Positions 9,259 through 18,280 of a stretch of DNA of 64,000 nucleotides are shown piece after piece. Location of the stretch: positions 558,001-622,000 of the forward strand of contig NZ_CVRB01000003.1 of assembly GCF_001048695.1 (NCBI RefSeq). The letters run 5' to 3'. Numbering within the stretch: the stretch's first letter is position 1; each line of letters starts with the position of its first letter. The stretch comes from Neobacillus massiliamazoniensis (lineage in GTDB: Bacteria > Bacillota > Bacilli > Bacillales > Cytobacillaceae). Made by a program: the position numbers and the translations under genes. The notes beneath the pieces were generated by a model. It searched no databases. It was given only the letters and a program-made list of their open reading frames with translations, and was not told where the DNA came from.

Positions 9259-10340
9259 AAAGGTATGTATTTAGAAGGAGTTTAAGTGCTAAGCTTTTAT
9301 ATAAAATAGCTCTTAGCTTTTTCATATCCTTAGGAGCATTATGGGTATTATCAAACCTTTTTATAACTAAATATATTGTAGATCATAGAGAGGACATTAC
9401 TGCAGTAATATATAACCTTTTAGTAGTCGGTATATATGTATTAAGTATTGCTATATTCAGTTTAATTTTCTTGCTGCTAGTAAATAGTGAGGTAAAATAT
9501 ATTAAATATATTGGTCATCAGGTAAAACGGATTTCCACCAAAGAACTAGGTTCAACACTGGAAGTGCGAGGCAATGATGAACTTGCAGAGCTTTGCAAAA
9601 ATATAAATTCTATGTCAATAGAAGTGAAAAATAGGTTTGAAAAAGAGAGAGAACTAGAAAAAATTAAAACCGAGCTTATAGCAAATGTTTCTCATGACTT
9701 AAGGACTCCACTTACTTCAATAATAGGCTACCTCGATATTTTATTAAGTGAAACCGTTAAAAATGGTGAAGAACAAAAGGAATACTTGAATTCAACCTAT
9801 AGTTTGTCAATGAAGTTAAAAAGACTTATAGATGAACTATTTGAATATACAAAGCTGTCAAATAGTGAAATAGAATTGGAACGAACAGAAATAGATATAT
9901 GTGCTCTCATTAATCAGTTGCTAGGGGAATATACACCTATTTTTGAGGCTAAAGGTTTAAGGATTATTCCTTTTATACCTGAAGATAAGTTAATTGTGAA
10001 CGTAGATATTGAAATGATCGTTAGAGTATTTGAAAATATATTAAGTAATGCTGAAAAATATAGCATTAAGCCCTCAGACATAGTGGTTAGAATAGAGAAT
10101 GAAGGAGAAGCAGTTAGTGTATCCTTCACTAATTACACAGAGAATATACCACAGGAGAGTATTGATAAAATGTTTGAGAGATTTTATAGAATTGATCAAT
10201 CTCGTTCTAGTAAAGTACCAGGATCTGGACTCGGGCTCGCTATTGCAAAGAAAATAGTTGAATTGCACCATGGAGAAATATTTGCCGAGATCAATGAAGA
10301 TAAAATCACCTTCAGAGTTAAATTGAATTTGGAGAATTAA
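9255..10340 (+). CDS. VanS-like sensor histidine kinase
   Basis: A 361-residue kinase with two membrane helices (about 15-37 and 55-77) bracketing a very short outside loop, then a HAMP-like linker, a dimerisation domain with His147 (ANVSHDLRTPLT), and an ATPase domain with N box (ENILSNAEKYS), F box (FERFYRIDQSRS) and G box (GSGLGLAIAKKIVE). The tiny extracellular loop suggests sensing inside the membrane or at its surface. It starts with TTG, overlapping the response regulator stop, so the two are translationally coupled. Base composition is lower in GC than that of the flanking housekeeping-type genes. Confidence 0.92.
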   Translation: MKRYVFRRSLSAKLLYKIALSFFISLGALWVLSNLFITKYIVDHREDITAVIYNLLVVGIYVLSIAIFSLIFLLLVNSEVKYIKYIGHQVKRISTKELGSTLEVRGNDELAELCKNINSMSIEVKNRFEKERELEKIKTELIANVSHDLRTPLTSIIGYLDILLSETVKNGEEQKEYLNSTYSLSMKLKRLIDELFEYTKLSNSEIELERTEIDICALINQLLGEYTPIFEAKGLRIIPFIPEDKLIVNVDIEMIVRVFENILSNAEKYSIKPSDIVVRIENEGEAVSVSFTNYTENIPQESIDKMFERFYRIDQSRSSKVPGSGLGLAIAKKIVELHHGEIFAEINEDKITFRVKLNLEN

Positions 10341-10423
10341 AAGCTGTTTTTTTGAAAAATTCATTAATTGTAGATGAATTTGACACTCATTTCTGTTTTT
10401 TAGTATTAGCTAACGTATAGGAA

Positions 10424-10467
10424 AAAGCAAACGGCTCGGTATAGGACTGAGCCGTTTGCTTTTTAAG
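10424..10467 (+). terminator. Rho-independent terminator
   Basis: Stem of about 16 bp (AAGCAAACGGCTCGGT / ACTGAGCCGTTTGCTT) with a T-tail, after the kinase gene. Confidence 0.88.
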
Positions 10468-10556
10468 TACAAATATTGATACAAAACACATTACAAATTC
10501 ATTTAAAGTTGTGCTAACATGGCTATACTAGATTTAGAGAATGGAGAGGATATCCG

Positions 10557-13500
10557 ATGAAAATAAATCAATTAATTGCCAACAATATTAACCGTTTAGA
10601 TACCGTCTTGCCGGAAGATCAATCGTTAGGAATTGCTGGTTTGTCCGGATCTGGTAAAACCACATTTTGTCAAACCATTGGTGAAGAATCCAAGAAGCGT
10701 CTCGTTTCCTTATTGCCTAAGGCTGAATATCAGTATTTGTTTCCCAATATAATGGAAACGAATTTTAGTGGCATCAAGATGGAAGACATGCCTTTAGTTC
10801 TTTTTCTAGGGAGATCATCGATTTCTTCTAATCCACGTTCAACGATTGGCACCCATACCGGCGTTTTTAAAGAGATTCGTGAGAGGCTTGCAGAAAACTT
10901 TCATCTTTCGCCAGAAGTTTTTTCATTTAATAATGCATTAGGCTGGTGCCCTGAGTGTAAAGGGCGGGGCACTACCAAAAATGTCGAATGTAAAAAGTGT
11001 GAGGGCAGACGCTATAGTCCTGAGGTTGAGCAAAAAAGAATAGAATTATTGAATCAACCACATAGTATTTCCGATATCAACAATTTAAGCGTTGAAGCGG
11101 TTTATTCTCTTGCAGAGGAATTACATATTAGTGAAGCGAAACAACTTATTCTTAAACATATTATCAATATGAATATTGGTTACTTAACATTGAATCGGAT
11201 CATGGGGACATTGTCAGGCGGGGAATTAACACGGCTTTACTTGGCAGAATTCATGGCAGCAAGTTGTAATACCGTGATTATTATTGATGAAATCTCCGTT
11301 GGTCTTGATCACCAAACCCTATTGAAAATTTTAGAACAGATTAAACAATTAGGCTATAAGAATCAAATTTGGTTGATTGATCATTCTGACACGGTGCTCG
11401 ATGCGACAGATGAGCAATTGTTCTTTGGGCCTGGCAGTGGGAAATACGGCGGAAAAATTGTCGATGAATCACCGCGTCCAAAACCTGTTCTTTGGGAACG
11501 AAATCAGGCAATGCCAACAGAATATTATCAATTTCATGATCTTTACTGTCGTAATATTCAAATGGCTGAAATTCAGATTCCCAAAAATAGACTTGTAACC
11601 GTTACAGGTGAGTCTGGATGTGGTAAATCGACACTTGTCAATGAGTGTATAGCCAAGGATTTTCTGAAGCGATATCCAAAAGATAAACTGGTCATGGTAG
11701 GGCAGGACCGAAACCAATCGATTACCAGCCGGTCAACAGTTGCGACTTTTCTTGATATTAAAAAGAAACTCACAAAATATAGTGAAGATATTGATGATAT
11801 TTTTCTGCGCTCGATTGAAGATATTATTGATGAACTACCAAATGAAGACATCGCTCATAAACGCTTGAGTTTACTGATCAAACTAGGACTGGGTTATTTG
11901 ACATTAGAAAGAAAGACACAATCCTTATCGACTGGTGAATTTCAATGTGTCCATTTAGTTTCTGAGCTGTTTACCAACTCAAGAAACCCACATACGCTGT
12001 TTATTTTCGACGAGCCTTCAAAAGGTTTATCACAAAATATATTAAATCAATTCATTGATAGTATTCGGGTCATTCTGCAGGATGAATCTGTCAGCATCAT
12101 GATGATTGAACATAACGCCTATATGCTGGAAAGCTCTGATTTTATCATTGATTTTGGTAACAGACAGCTTGAACCTGTTCGACATCTTGAGGTTGTCAGT
12201 CATGATGATTATTTTTGTCAAAAAAAGAGTGCAGAAAGAGTTGACCCATTGCATATTTCTTCAACACTCAAGCAGCAAAAGGGTATTCACTACTTAGAAG
12301 AAAATCATATTGCCTATTTTAAAAATGCAGAAAACGTCTATAAGGGTGGCATCTTAAAAAGCCTATCTTCCATGGCCCGTCTGATTTATGGTGAATACGA
12401 ATCTGACACAATTGCACCCGTCATCGCCATTAATCTTGAAAGGCATTTGTATAGTCAATATAGTTTTCTCTATGAAATTGGTGGACTAATCAACCATATT
12501 GTGTCTTCTCATCCGACCAATAAAGACACAAGAAGCTTCGATTTCTATAATCAAGAAAATCATTGTCCATACTGTTCTGGTCGCCGGGTTATTGAAAAAT
12601 TTGATTTTGATATTGTCATTCAAGACAAAACTGCACCATTCTGGGATGGCTTATTACATCCAGACGTGATGAAGGTATTAAAACATTATCAATATCCGAA
12701 ATTGCAATTCCTATTTGATGAGATCAAGAATGAACTTGGTCAGGATATTAGTAAAAGCTATACCGAAATGACGGAAGAAGAAAAGCATACCTTTTTATAC
12801 GGGTATTGGGAAAAGTCATTCTATGATAAAGCAGGCAAGACACGGAGGACATGGGAGGGCTTTAATAAGATCATAGGGATGTATATGGTTATTTCAAAAT
12901 CCATTATTAAAGAGCAAATGAAAGAATCAAAAGTGAGGATAACCTGTCCAGTCTGTCAAGGAATCGTGCTAAACCACCATAAAAAATTAAAATTTGGTGA
13001 AACAGATATTCGTGAGATTATTCATCAGCCTATTGATCAGGTTATAAAAAAAGTAGGGAAGTTACCAGAACTAGAAAAACTAAAAGCAATTGTTGGTGGC
13101 GATATTGCACTTACGGAAGATGGCTCCTTACTTCCTAGGGAAACACAAGTATCGCTGAAAATGCTTGAACTGGAACTAGCAAGCTTTGTAGGTTATGAAA
13201 TGGTATTACAAAATGTTTTACCATTCTGGGACAGAATTAAAGGTAATATTGAAGCTATAAGTCGCAAAAATCGGATCACAATATGTGATTTTGCCAATAT
13301 AGACGAAACTAGAGAAACGATTATTGATAAGTATTTCACCAATGGAAAATACAAAAAACTGACTTATGTCTATGAAGCGTTTGGTTACAAAAAAATTGTT
13401 ACACAAATTAATAAGATTAAAGCAAGTCATCCTTGTCCATTTTGTAAAGGGAAGAAAGTCATTTCAGAAGATAATCTGCATGATGGCGTGTTTAAATTAA

Positions 13501-13727
13501 CAATTCCATGTGTCAGTTGTTATGCAAGTGGCATCAATGATGAAGGGCGTAAGGAAATCGTCGATGGCATAGACGTACAAACATGGCTAACTGGCAAAGT
13601 AAGTGATGTTGTTGCTGAAAGCTTAAATCTTGAGGCTGTTGCAGATATCCCAATTTTCAACCGTATTCGTGAGTTGAATAAACGAGAAATGATGACGATA
13701 TACCAATTCCTTGAGCAAAATAATTAA
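10557..13727 (+). CDS. UvrA-like tandem ABC ATPase with Zn-rich C-terminal half
   Basis: A 1056-residue protein. ABC module 1 has Walker A GLSGSGKTT (28-36), a UvrA-type zinc module (CPECKG from 131 and CKKCEG) and signature LSGGE (219-223). Module 2 has Walker A GESGCGKST (351-359) and a degenerate signature LSTGEF (457-462), then FIFDEPSKGL. Canonical UvrA has a large UvrB-binding and signature insertion in module 1; here Walker A and signature are only about 190 residues apart, so that region is missing. Residues about 580-1056 hold more CxxC motifs (CPYC at 670, CPVC at 797, CPFC at 960, CVSC at 985) but no Walker motifs. It is therefore a UvrA paralogue, perhaps for drug or DNA-lesion tolerance, not the repair subunit. 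It has its own terminator. Confidence 0.85.
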   Translation: MKINQLIANNINRLDTVLPEDQSLGIAGLSGSGKTTFCQTIGEESKKRLVSLLPKAEYQYLFPNIMETNFSGIKMEDMPLVLFLGRSSISSNPRSTIGTHTGVFKEIRERLAENFHLSPEVFSFNNALGWCPECKGRGTTKNVECKKCEGRRYSPEVEQKRIELLNQPHSISDINNLSVEAVYSLAEELHISEAKQLILKHIINMNIGYLTLNRIMGTLSGGELTRLYLAEFMAASCNTVIIIDEISVGLDHQTLLKILEQIKQLGYKNQIWLIDHSDTVLDATDEQLFFGPGSGKYGGKIVDESPRPKPVLWERNQAMPTEYYQFHDLYCRNIQMAEIQIPKNRLVTVTGESGCGKSTLVNECIAKDFLKRYPKDKLVMVGQDRNQSITSRSTVATFLDIKKKLTKYSEDIDDIFLRSIEDIIDELPNEDIAHKRLSLLIKLGLGYLTLERKTQSLSTGEFQCVHLVSELFTNSRNPHTLFIFDEPSKGLSQNILNQFIDSIRVILQDESVSIMMIEHNAYMLESSDFIIDFGNRQLEPVRHLEVVSHDDYFCQKKSAERVDPLHISSTLKQQKGIHYLEENHIAYFKNAENVYKGGILKSLSSMARLIYGEYESDTIAPVIAINLERHLYSQYSFLYEIGGLINHIVSSHPTNKDTRSFDFYNQENHCPYCSGRRVIEKFDFDIVIQDKTAPFWDGLLHPDVMKVLKHYQYPKLQFLFDEIKNELGQDISKSYTEMTEEEKHTFLYGYWEKSFYDKAGKTRRTWEGFNKIIGMYMVISKSIIKEQMKESKVRITCPVCQGIVLNHHKKLKFGETDIREIIHQPIDQVIKKVGKLPELEKLKAIVGGDIALTEDGSLLPRETQVSLKMLELELASFVGYEMVLQNVLPFWDRIKGNIEAISRKNRITICDFANIDETRETIIDKYFTNGKYKKLTYVYEAFGYKKIVTQINKIKASHPCPFCKGKKVISEDNLHDGVFKLTIPCVSCYASGINDEGRKEIVDGIDVQTWLTGKVSDVVAESLNLEAVADIPIFNRIRELNKREMMTIYQFLEQNN

Positions 13728-13786
13728 ATTAGAATTTATTAAAACAAGCGATATTTTAATACAGAGCTAAATGTTAGTCAGTGAAG

Positions 13787-13825
13787 AAAACTCATTTGCA
13801 ATAATAAATTGCAAATGAGTTTTTA
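13787..13825 (+). terminator. Rho-independent terminator
   Basis: Stem AAAACTCATTTGCA / TGCAAATGAGTTTT with a T-tail after the UvrA-like gene. Confidence 0.88.
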
Positions 13826-13923
13826 TGCTATTCTGAAGAGGAGCTTGTTGGTTTAAAAGAACCGTTGTAAATCCGAATTTTCCTGACGATACCCCTGTCT
13901 GGGCATTTTAAAGGAGGAACTAT

Positions 13924-14130
13924 ATGTATACAAGATTTTCTAAATTTATTTGTACATTTATAACAGTTGCATTAGGTCCTTTACTTTACTTATTTATATC
14001 TTTCTATGTAAAAACAGGATATAACTTAACTAGAAAGCAAGCAGGTTTAATAGGAATATTTTGTATGTTGTCATATAGTTTGGGGGTTATTGTGACTTTA
14101 GTACAAAAAAACATAATTAGCAAAAAATAG
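13924..14130 (+). CDS. Small two-helix membrane protein, unknown
   Basis: A 68-residue protein with two hydrophobic helices (about 8-28 and 40-60) joined by a short basic turn (TGYNLTRKQAG) and a lysine-rich C-terminus. AAAGGAGG lies just upstream of the ATG. I recognise no family. It lies directly before the spoIIS locus on the same strand, about 75 bp away, so a link to the toxin is possible but unproven. Confidence 0.6.
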   Translation: MYTRFSKFICTFITVALGPLLYLFISFYVKTGYNLTRKQAGLIGIFCMLSYSLGVIVTLVQKNIISKK

Positions 14131-14204
14131 ACTACCTGTTATTGTTCAGAAAACAATCTCTTTTCAGCCTTTTAATCATGTTATAATAAGCCAGGAGGTG
14201 AATT

Positions 14205-15104
14205 ATGGAATCTGAAAAATGGTATAAGAACCCCCTCAACATAGTGATTCTAAAAATGGTAATCCCTATAATTCTTGTTTTAGTTCTAATTACCGAAAAG
14301 AAAATGTTGGGGACATCAATCCTGACCTTTACGCAAGAAAATAAGTGGCTTATTCTTATAGGATTTTCAGCTGTCATTCTATACATAAGTTGGGCATTTG
14401 AAGCCTTTTTTAAAAAACATAAGCAAAATCTACGAAAAACTTGGTATTTCTTTTTTATTGTTGGGGTTGTACTATTCCTTGATCATACAGGGTTTAATGT
14501 AAAAGAATGGGAACGACTCACATTGCTTGCAGCAATGTTCATCTTTGTTGATTTAGCTTTGTTTCTTACGCCATCTATTAAGAAAATCGGTGGAGCTGAA
14601 ATGGAGCAAATCAATGAAGTGGAAAGTGTCAATGAAGAAATGAAAAAGGTAATTATCCAAACACAAAATAGAAGTTTGCAATTTACAGATATATTAGACA
14701 TGATGCAAATATCATCTTTTGAAACGCAGGAATGGAATGAAATAGACAGTTATCGAGAGAGTTTAGAAGATTTTTTATATTCTTACGGAGAAACTTGCAG
14801 GCAAGTGATTACCGTATTCAAGAAAGACAATAACAACTTTTTTAAGCAAGAAGTAGGTACGATACTTGGGGTAAACCTTACGGAAGAACAAATGAAATCC
14901 ATAAATGACAAAACAGTGGTTCATATTAATAAACAAATCGCTCTCATTCCGTATCTCGAAAAAGTATTTCCCGTAGTCATTTCTATTGAATCGGAAAAGG
15001 AACATGTGTTAGATATAGACATAGATCATATCATTAATCTGTCTTTAATACATAGTTGGTTGAAAAAAACGCAGGAAGAGCAACCTGAATGGCAAACAAT
15101 ATAG
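14205..15104 (+). CDS. spoIISA: SpoIISA-family membrane toxin
   Basis: A 299-residue protein. Residues 77-134 (RKTWYFFFIVG..., WERLTLLAAMFIFVDLALFL, KKIGGAEME) match B. subtilis SpoIISA closely, and the rest is the cytosolic GAF-like domain. SpoIISA damages the membrane and kills cells during sporulation unless bound by SpoIISB. B. subtilis SpoIISA has about 248 residues and three helices; this one has an extra N-terminal hydrophobic helix (about 12-30), giving four. The ribosome binding site AGGAGGTGAATT is strong. Two small basic genes follow, matching antitoxins. Confidence 0.85.
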   Translation: MESEKWYKNPLNIVILKMVIPIILVLVLITEKKMLGTSILTFTQENKWLILIGFSAVILYISWAFEAFFKKHKQNLRKTWYFFFIVGVVLFLDHTGFNVKEWERLTLLAAMFIFVDLALFLTPSIKKIGGAEMEQINEVESVNEEMKKVIIQTQNRSLQFTDILDMMQISSFETQEWNEIDSYRESLEDFLYSYGETCRQVITVFKKDNNNFFKQEVGTILGVNLTEEQMKSINDKTVVHINKQIALIPYLEKVFPVVISIESEKEHVLDIDIDHIINLSLIHSWLKKTQEEQPEWQTI

Positions 15105-15161
15105 ATAAAAAAGTGTAAGTTTGATAGAATTAGGGTAATAGATAGGAAAGGAGTGGATAAA

Positions 15162-15359
15162 ATGCCCGAGCGTACAAGCACAACAAAAAGTCCTGTCGTA
15201 AGTGTAGATGAAAGACGCAGTGGTAGGGTTAAGTCTCCTTTTTTACGTGAGAAGACTACTCGAACAACTCCACGAACTTCTCCATCATTGTATACTAAGG
15301 AGTTATTTAAGAGAAGCGATGAAGCAGTAGGTCGTTTAAAAAATAGTCGTTTAGGTTAA
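15162..15359 (+). CDS. spoIISB: SpoIISB-like antitoxin
   Basis: A 65-residue, strongly basic, Ser/Thr/Arg-rich protein with little predicted fold apart from a C-terminal helix (SLYTKELFKRSDEAVGRLKN). That C-terminal pattern parallels B. subtilis SpoIISB, a disordered 56-residue antitoxin that wraps around SpoIISA. AAAGGAG ends 8 bases before the ATG used; the GTG three codons earlier overlaps that site. Position directly after the toxin supports the role. A terminator follows. Confidence 0.75.
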   Translation: MPERTSTTKSPVVSVDERRSGRVKSPFLREKTTRTTPRTSPSLYTKELFKRSDEAVGRLKNSRLG

Positions 15360-15370
15360 ATGAGAAGATA

Positions 15371-15396
15371 GGACAGGAGCTGTTCCTGTCTTTTTT
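15371..15396 (+). terminator. Rho-independent terminator
   Basis: Stem GACAGGA / TCCTGTC, loop of five, then a run of T; it separates the two antitoxin-like genes. Confidence 0.82.
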
Positions 15397-15466
15397 GTTT
15401 AAACCCTTCATAAATTGACCATACAGACAGTATAAATGTACTAAGATTTGTATGGGAGATGATCCA

Positions 15467-15610
15467 ATGGGAGAAAAAAAGAAGAAAAACCCCTTTTTGA
15501 CAGACAAGCCCTCAGGAACCTTACCAAAGCGTGATAAAGATAATAGTTTACTTTTAAATTTGAATAAGAAAATGAAGGATAATATTGATAAATTAAAGGA
15601 AAGCAAATAG
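15467..15610 (+). CDS. SpoIISC-like second small antitoxin
   Basis: A 47-residue, Lys-rich protein (starts MGEKKKKNPFLTDKPSGTLP, ends NIDKLKESK). It has a GGGAG ribosome binding site 8 bases before the ATG and its own promoter-like sequence (TTGACC about 50 bp upstream, TACTAA near -10). B. subtilis encodes SpoIISC, a small protein downstream of SpoIISB that also counteracts SpoIISA. Size, charge, location and C-terminal helix fit that role, but sequence similarity is too short to prove it. Confidence 0.6.
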   Translation: MGEKKKKNPFLTDKPSGTLPKRDKDNSLLLNLNKKMKDNIDKLKESK

Positions 15611-15763
15611 CGTTAGCTCATTTGCTTTTTTAATTCTTATCTTTTTACGCAATTTTTTAAAGGGAATTACTAAAATATGGAGAAAAATTTAGGTAGAAAA
15701 GGAATTTATAAAAAATTCCAATATTTAAATCGGTTTTAATCGTTTAGAAGAAAGGAATAAAGG

Positions 15764-17284
15764 ATGAGATTATTACCCCATTTTAATTTCCAACGCCTCC
15801 AATGGAAGTTGACTCTATACTATATTTTAATTACCATAATTGTTCTTCTTTTACTTGAAGTGGTAGGTTTCCTCGTTTCTCTTGCTCTCGTCAATTATTA
15901 TACGAATCGTACACTTGAACTGCAGGTTGCTACTCAAGCACAAGTGATAGCTTCCAATTTTAATGGCCCCTTTGTCAATCAAAATAAACTAGAGAAAGCT
16001 TTAGACGATTGGCCATTTGAGGTTGGGGTTGAATTCCAAGGATTTTCTATGGTCATCAACTCAGAAGGGCAAATGATTGCAAGTAGTGGAGGGAAGGCGC
16101 AGCAAAAAATAGATATTCAATCGGAACTGCCTGAAAAAGTTCAAAAGGATATTCAAACTGCTTTGTCACTTTCTCCCTCAGAAGCTCGTAAACTAAAAAC
16201 GTATCATTATACTCGTGATGATATCTTGTATATTGTTGCACCATTAGCAAATGAAAAGGATGTACGAGGGACCCTAGTCTTAAAAGCTAAAGATATACAT
16301 TTTTCATACGTAAATTTTTGGAGGACAACTTTTCAATTTTTCGGTTTGAGTATTTTAGCATTCCTGTTAGGTGCAGCATTTGTTGGTATTGCCTTTGGTA
16401 TCTTTACATCAAGAAGTCTAGTTCGCAGGATTCGTAGAATTTTATCTTCAACTGATCGATGGAGTGAAGGGGATTTTACAACATTTGTGGACGATCCTTC
16501 TAAAGATGAATTAGGACAGTTGTCACGGAGACTGAACCAGATGGCGAAACAGCTTCGTAACTTATTTCGTATACGGCAAGATTTAGCTACTCTTGAGGAG
16601 CGGAATCGGTTAGCGAGAGAGCTTCACGACAGTGTGAAGCAACAGCTGTTTGCGACCTCAATCTGGTTGAATACGAGCAAAACCCTTATCGGAAAAGATG
16701 AGAAAACATCTAAAGATCATTTGATGAAAGCGGAAAACCTGTTACGTCAGACACAACGGGAATTAAGTGCATTAATACGTGAATTACGTCCAGTAGTTCT
16801 GGAAGGTAAGGATTTAACGGATGCACTTAAGGATTATGTTGATATGTGGCAGGAACAAACAGGTATTCACGTAGACTTTAAGACAATTGGAAAGCAGCAG
16901 GTTTCCCCTATTATTGAAGAGGTGTTCTTTCGCATTACACAGGAAGCGTTGCACAATGTGGCGCGTCATAGTCAGGCTAGCAGGGTGACGATTCATTTGA
17001 TTTGTGAAGAAATCGTTACTCTTTTCATTCAAGATAATGGCTGTGGATTCGATATAAATAGCCATAACCATCAAGGAGTTGGTCTATCCTCAATGCGTGA
17101 GCGGATACACATACTTAAGGGACAAATTGAAATCCAAAGCATGCCTGGGGAAGGTGTAAAGATTACCGTTCAATGTAACCAAAAAGAAATTCCTACAGAT
17201 AGTAAAGTAGGTATTAGAAGTTATTTAGATGAGGTGAAACAAAATGGCGACGACAGAACCAATTTCGATTTTAATAGTGGATGA
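15764..17284 (+). CDS. NarL/LiaS-type sensor histidine kinase
   Basis: A 506-residue kinase: transmembrane helix about 18-44, an extracellular sensor region of about 140 residues, a second helix about 187-212, HAMP (to about 265), HisKA_3 with phospho-acceptor His288 (RLARELHDSVKQQ), and a GHKL ATPase domain (ITQEALHNVARHS, DNGCGFD, GVGLSSMRERI). The enzyme should phosphorylate the LuxR-type regulator encoded by the overlapping downstream gene. The sensor domain has no recognisable ligand motif. The three membrane proteins that follow may be targets. Confidence 0.93.
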   Translation: MRLLPHFNFQRLQWKLTLYYILITIIVLLLLEVVGFLVSLALVNYYTNRTLELQVATQAQVIASNFNGPFVNQNKLEKALDDWPFEVGVEFQGFSMVINSEGQMIASSGGKAQQKIDIQSELPEKVQKDIQTALSLSPSEARKLKTYHYTRDDILYIVAPLANEKDVRGTLVLKAKDIHFSYVNFWRTTFQFFGLSILAFLLGAAFVGIAFGIFTSRSLVRRIRRILSSTDRWSEGDFTTFVDDPSKDELGQLSRRLNQMAKQLRNLFRIRQDLATLEERNRLARELHDSVKQQLFATSIWLNTSKTLIGKDEKTSKDHLMKAENLLRQTQRELSALIRELRPVVLEGKDLTDALKDYVDMWQEQTGIHVDFKTIGKQQVSPIIEEVFFRITQEALHNVARHSQASRVTIHLICEEIVTLFIQDNGCGFDINSHNHQGVGLSSMRERIHILKGQIEIQSMPGEGVKITVQCNQKEIPTDSKVGIRSYLDEVKQNGDDRTNFDFNSG

Positions 17285-17903
17285 TCACACAATTGTAAGA
17301 CAGGGGTTAATTACTCTGTTCACTATTCAACCCGATTTTCTTGTAGTGGGGGAGGCAGACAATGGGGAAAGGGCTGTATCGAAGGCAGCGGAACTTATTC
17401 CTGATGTTGTTCTAATGGATTTAGTGATGCCAGGCATCAATGGGGTTGAGGCGATTCGAGAAGTAAAACAAGTAAGTCCCCGTTCACAGGTAATTGTACT
17501 AACTTCATATCATGAGGATGAGTATATTTTTCCTGCTCTTCGTGCTGGTGCGATTTCCTATGTTCTTAAAGACATAGAGCCTGATCAATTAGTTGAAACA
17601 GTTAAGAGGGCTGTACAAGGAGAATCCATCATGCATCCGCAAGTAGCTGCTCGAGTTGTTCAAGAGATTCGGGTAACAAATCGAAACTCTTCCAATCCTT
17701 TTTCCGAACTAAGTGAACGTGAACTTGAAGTACTGCGTTATATTGCTAACGGCCTAACAAATGCTGAAATTGCAGAACAATTGTTCATTAGTGAAAAAAC
17801 AGTTAAAGGCCACGTTAGCAATATTTTAAGTAAACTGCACATGCTTGACCGTACGAAAGCAGCGGTTTTTGCCTGGAAACAAGGATTTATGCAGTCTGAT
17901 TAA
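17244..17903 (+). CDS. NarL/LuxR-family response regulator
   Basis: A 219-residue regulator: receiver domain with DDH (13-15), phospho-acceptor Asp59 (VVLMDLVMPG) and Lys in VLKD, then a LuxR helix-turn-helix (LSERELEVLRYIANGLTNAE, ISEKTVKGHVSNIL). The ATG lies 41 bp inside the end of the kinase gene behind GAGGTGAAA, a classic coupled pair. A terminator follows directly. Confidence 0.95.
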   Translation: MATTEPISILIVDDHTIVRQGLITLFTIQPDFLVVGEADNGERAVSKAAELIPDVVLMDLVMPGINGVEAIREVKQVSPRSQVIVLTSYHEDEYIFPALRAGAISYVLKDIEPDQLVETVKRAVQGESIMHPQVAARVVQEIRVTNRNSSNPFSELSERELEVLRYIANGLTNAEIAEQLFISEKTVKGHVSNILSKLHMLDRTKAAVFAWKQGFMQSD

Positions 17904-17931
17904 AAAATGTAAAATAAATACAATTTAACTA

Positions 17932-17957
17932 AACTCGTCAAAAATTGACGAGTTTTT
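17932..17957 (+). terminator. Rho-independent terminator
   Basis: Stem AACTCGTCA / TGACGAGTT followed by T-run, after the response regulator. Confidence 0.88.
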
Positions 17958-18084
17958 TTACGTAATGGAGCAGTTCTTCTTTTAATTGTACCAGCTTAGG
18001 ATTTCAAAACTTCAACTTCATCCTTTTATTCCTCGGATTAAAATCAAAGCGGGGCTGAATGTTTTCTAAGATGAACGCTACTCT

Positions 18085-18106
18085 AGAACTGTTCCTAAAC
18101 AGTTCT
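18085..18106. promoter_or_regulatory. Perfect inverted repeat, candidate operator
   Basis: AGAACTGTT-CCTA-AACAGTTCT lies in the 377-bp gap between the two-component genes and the membrane trio. It has no T-tail, so it is more like a protein binding site than a terminator. A role for the neighbouring regulator is inference. The rest of the gap shows nothing else I can name. Confidence 0.35.
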
Positions 18107-18280
18107 GTAGATTCGTTTCAAACTCTTCCTCCCATTGTAATATGAAGGTATTCATAGATGGAACGATTTCCCACTATGAAAGAAGACTGAGTCCTTCATT
18201 GCAGCATAGTACCCAAGACAGATGCTCAGTAAAAATAAATGATGATATACAATAAAATTTTTATGAAAAGGATGATTTAA

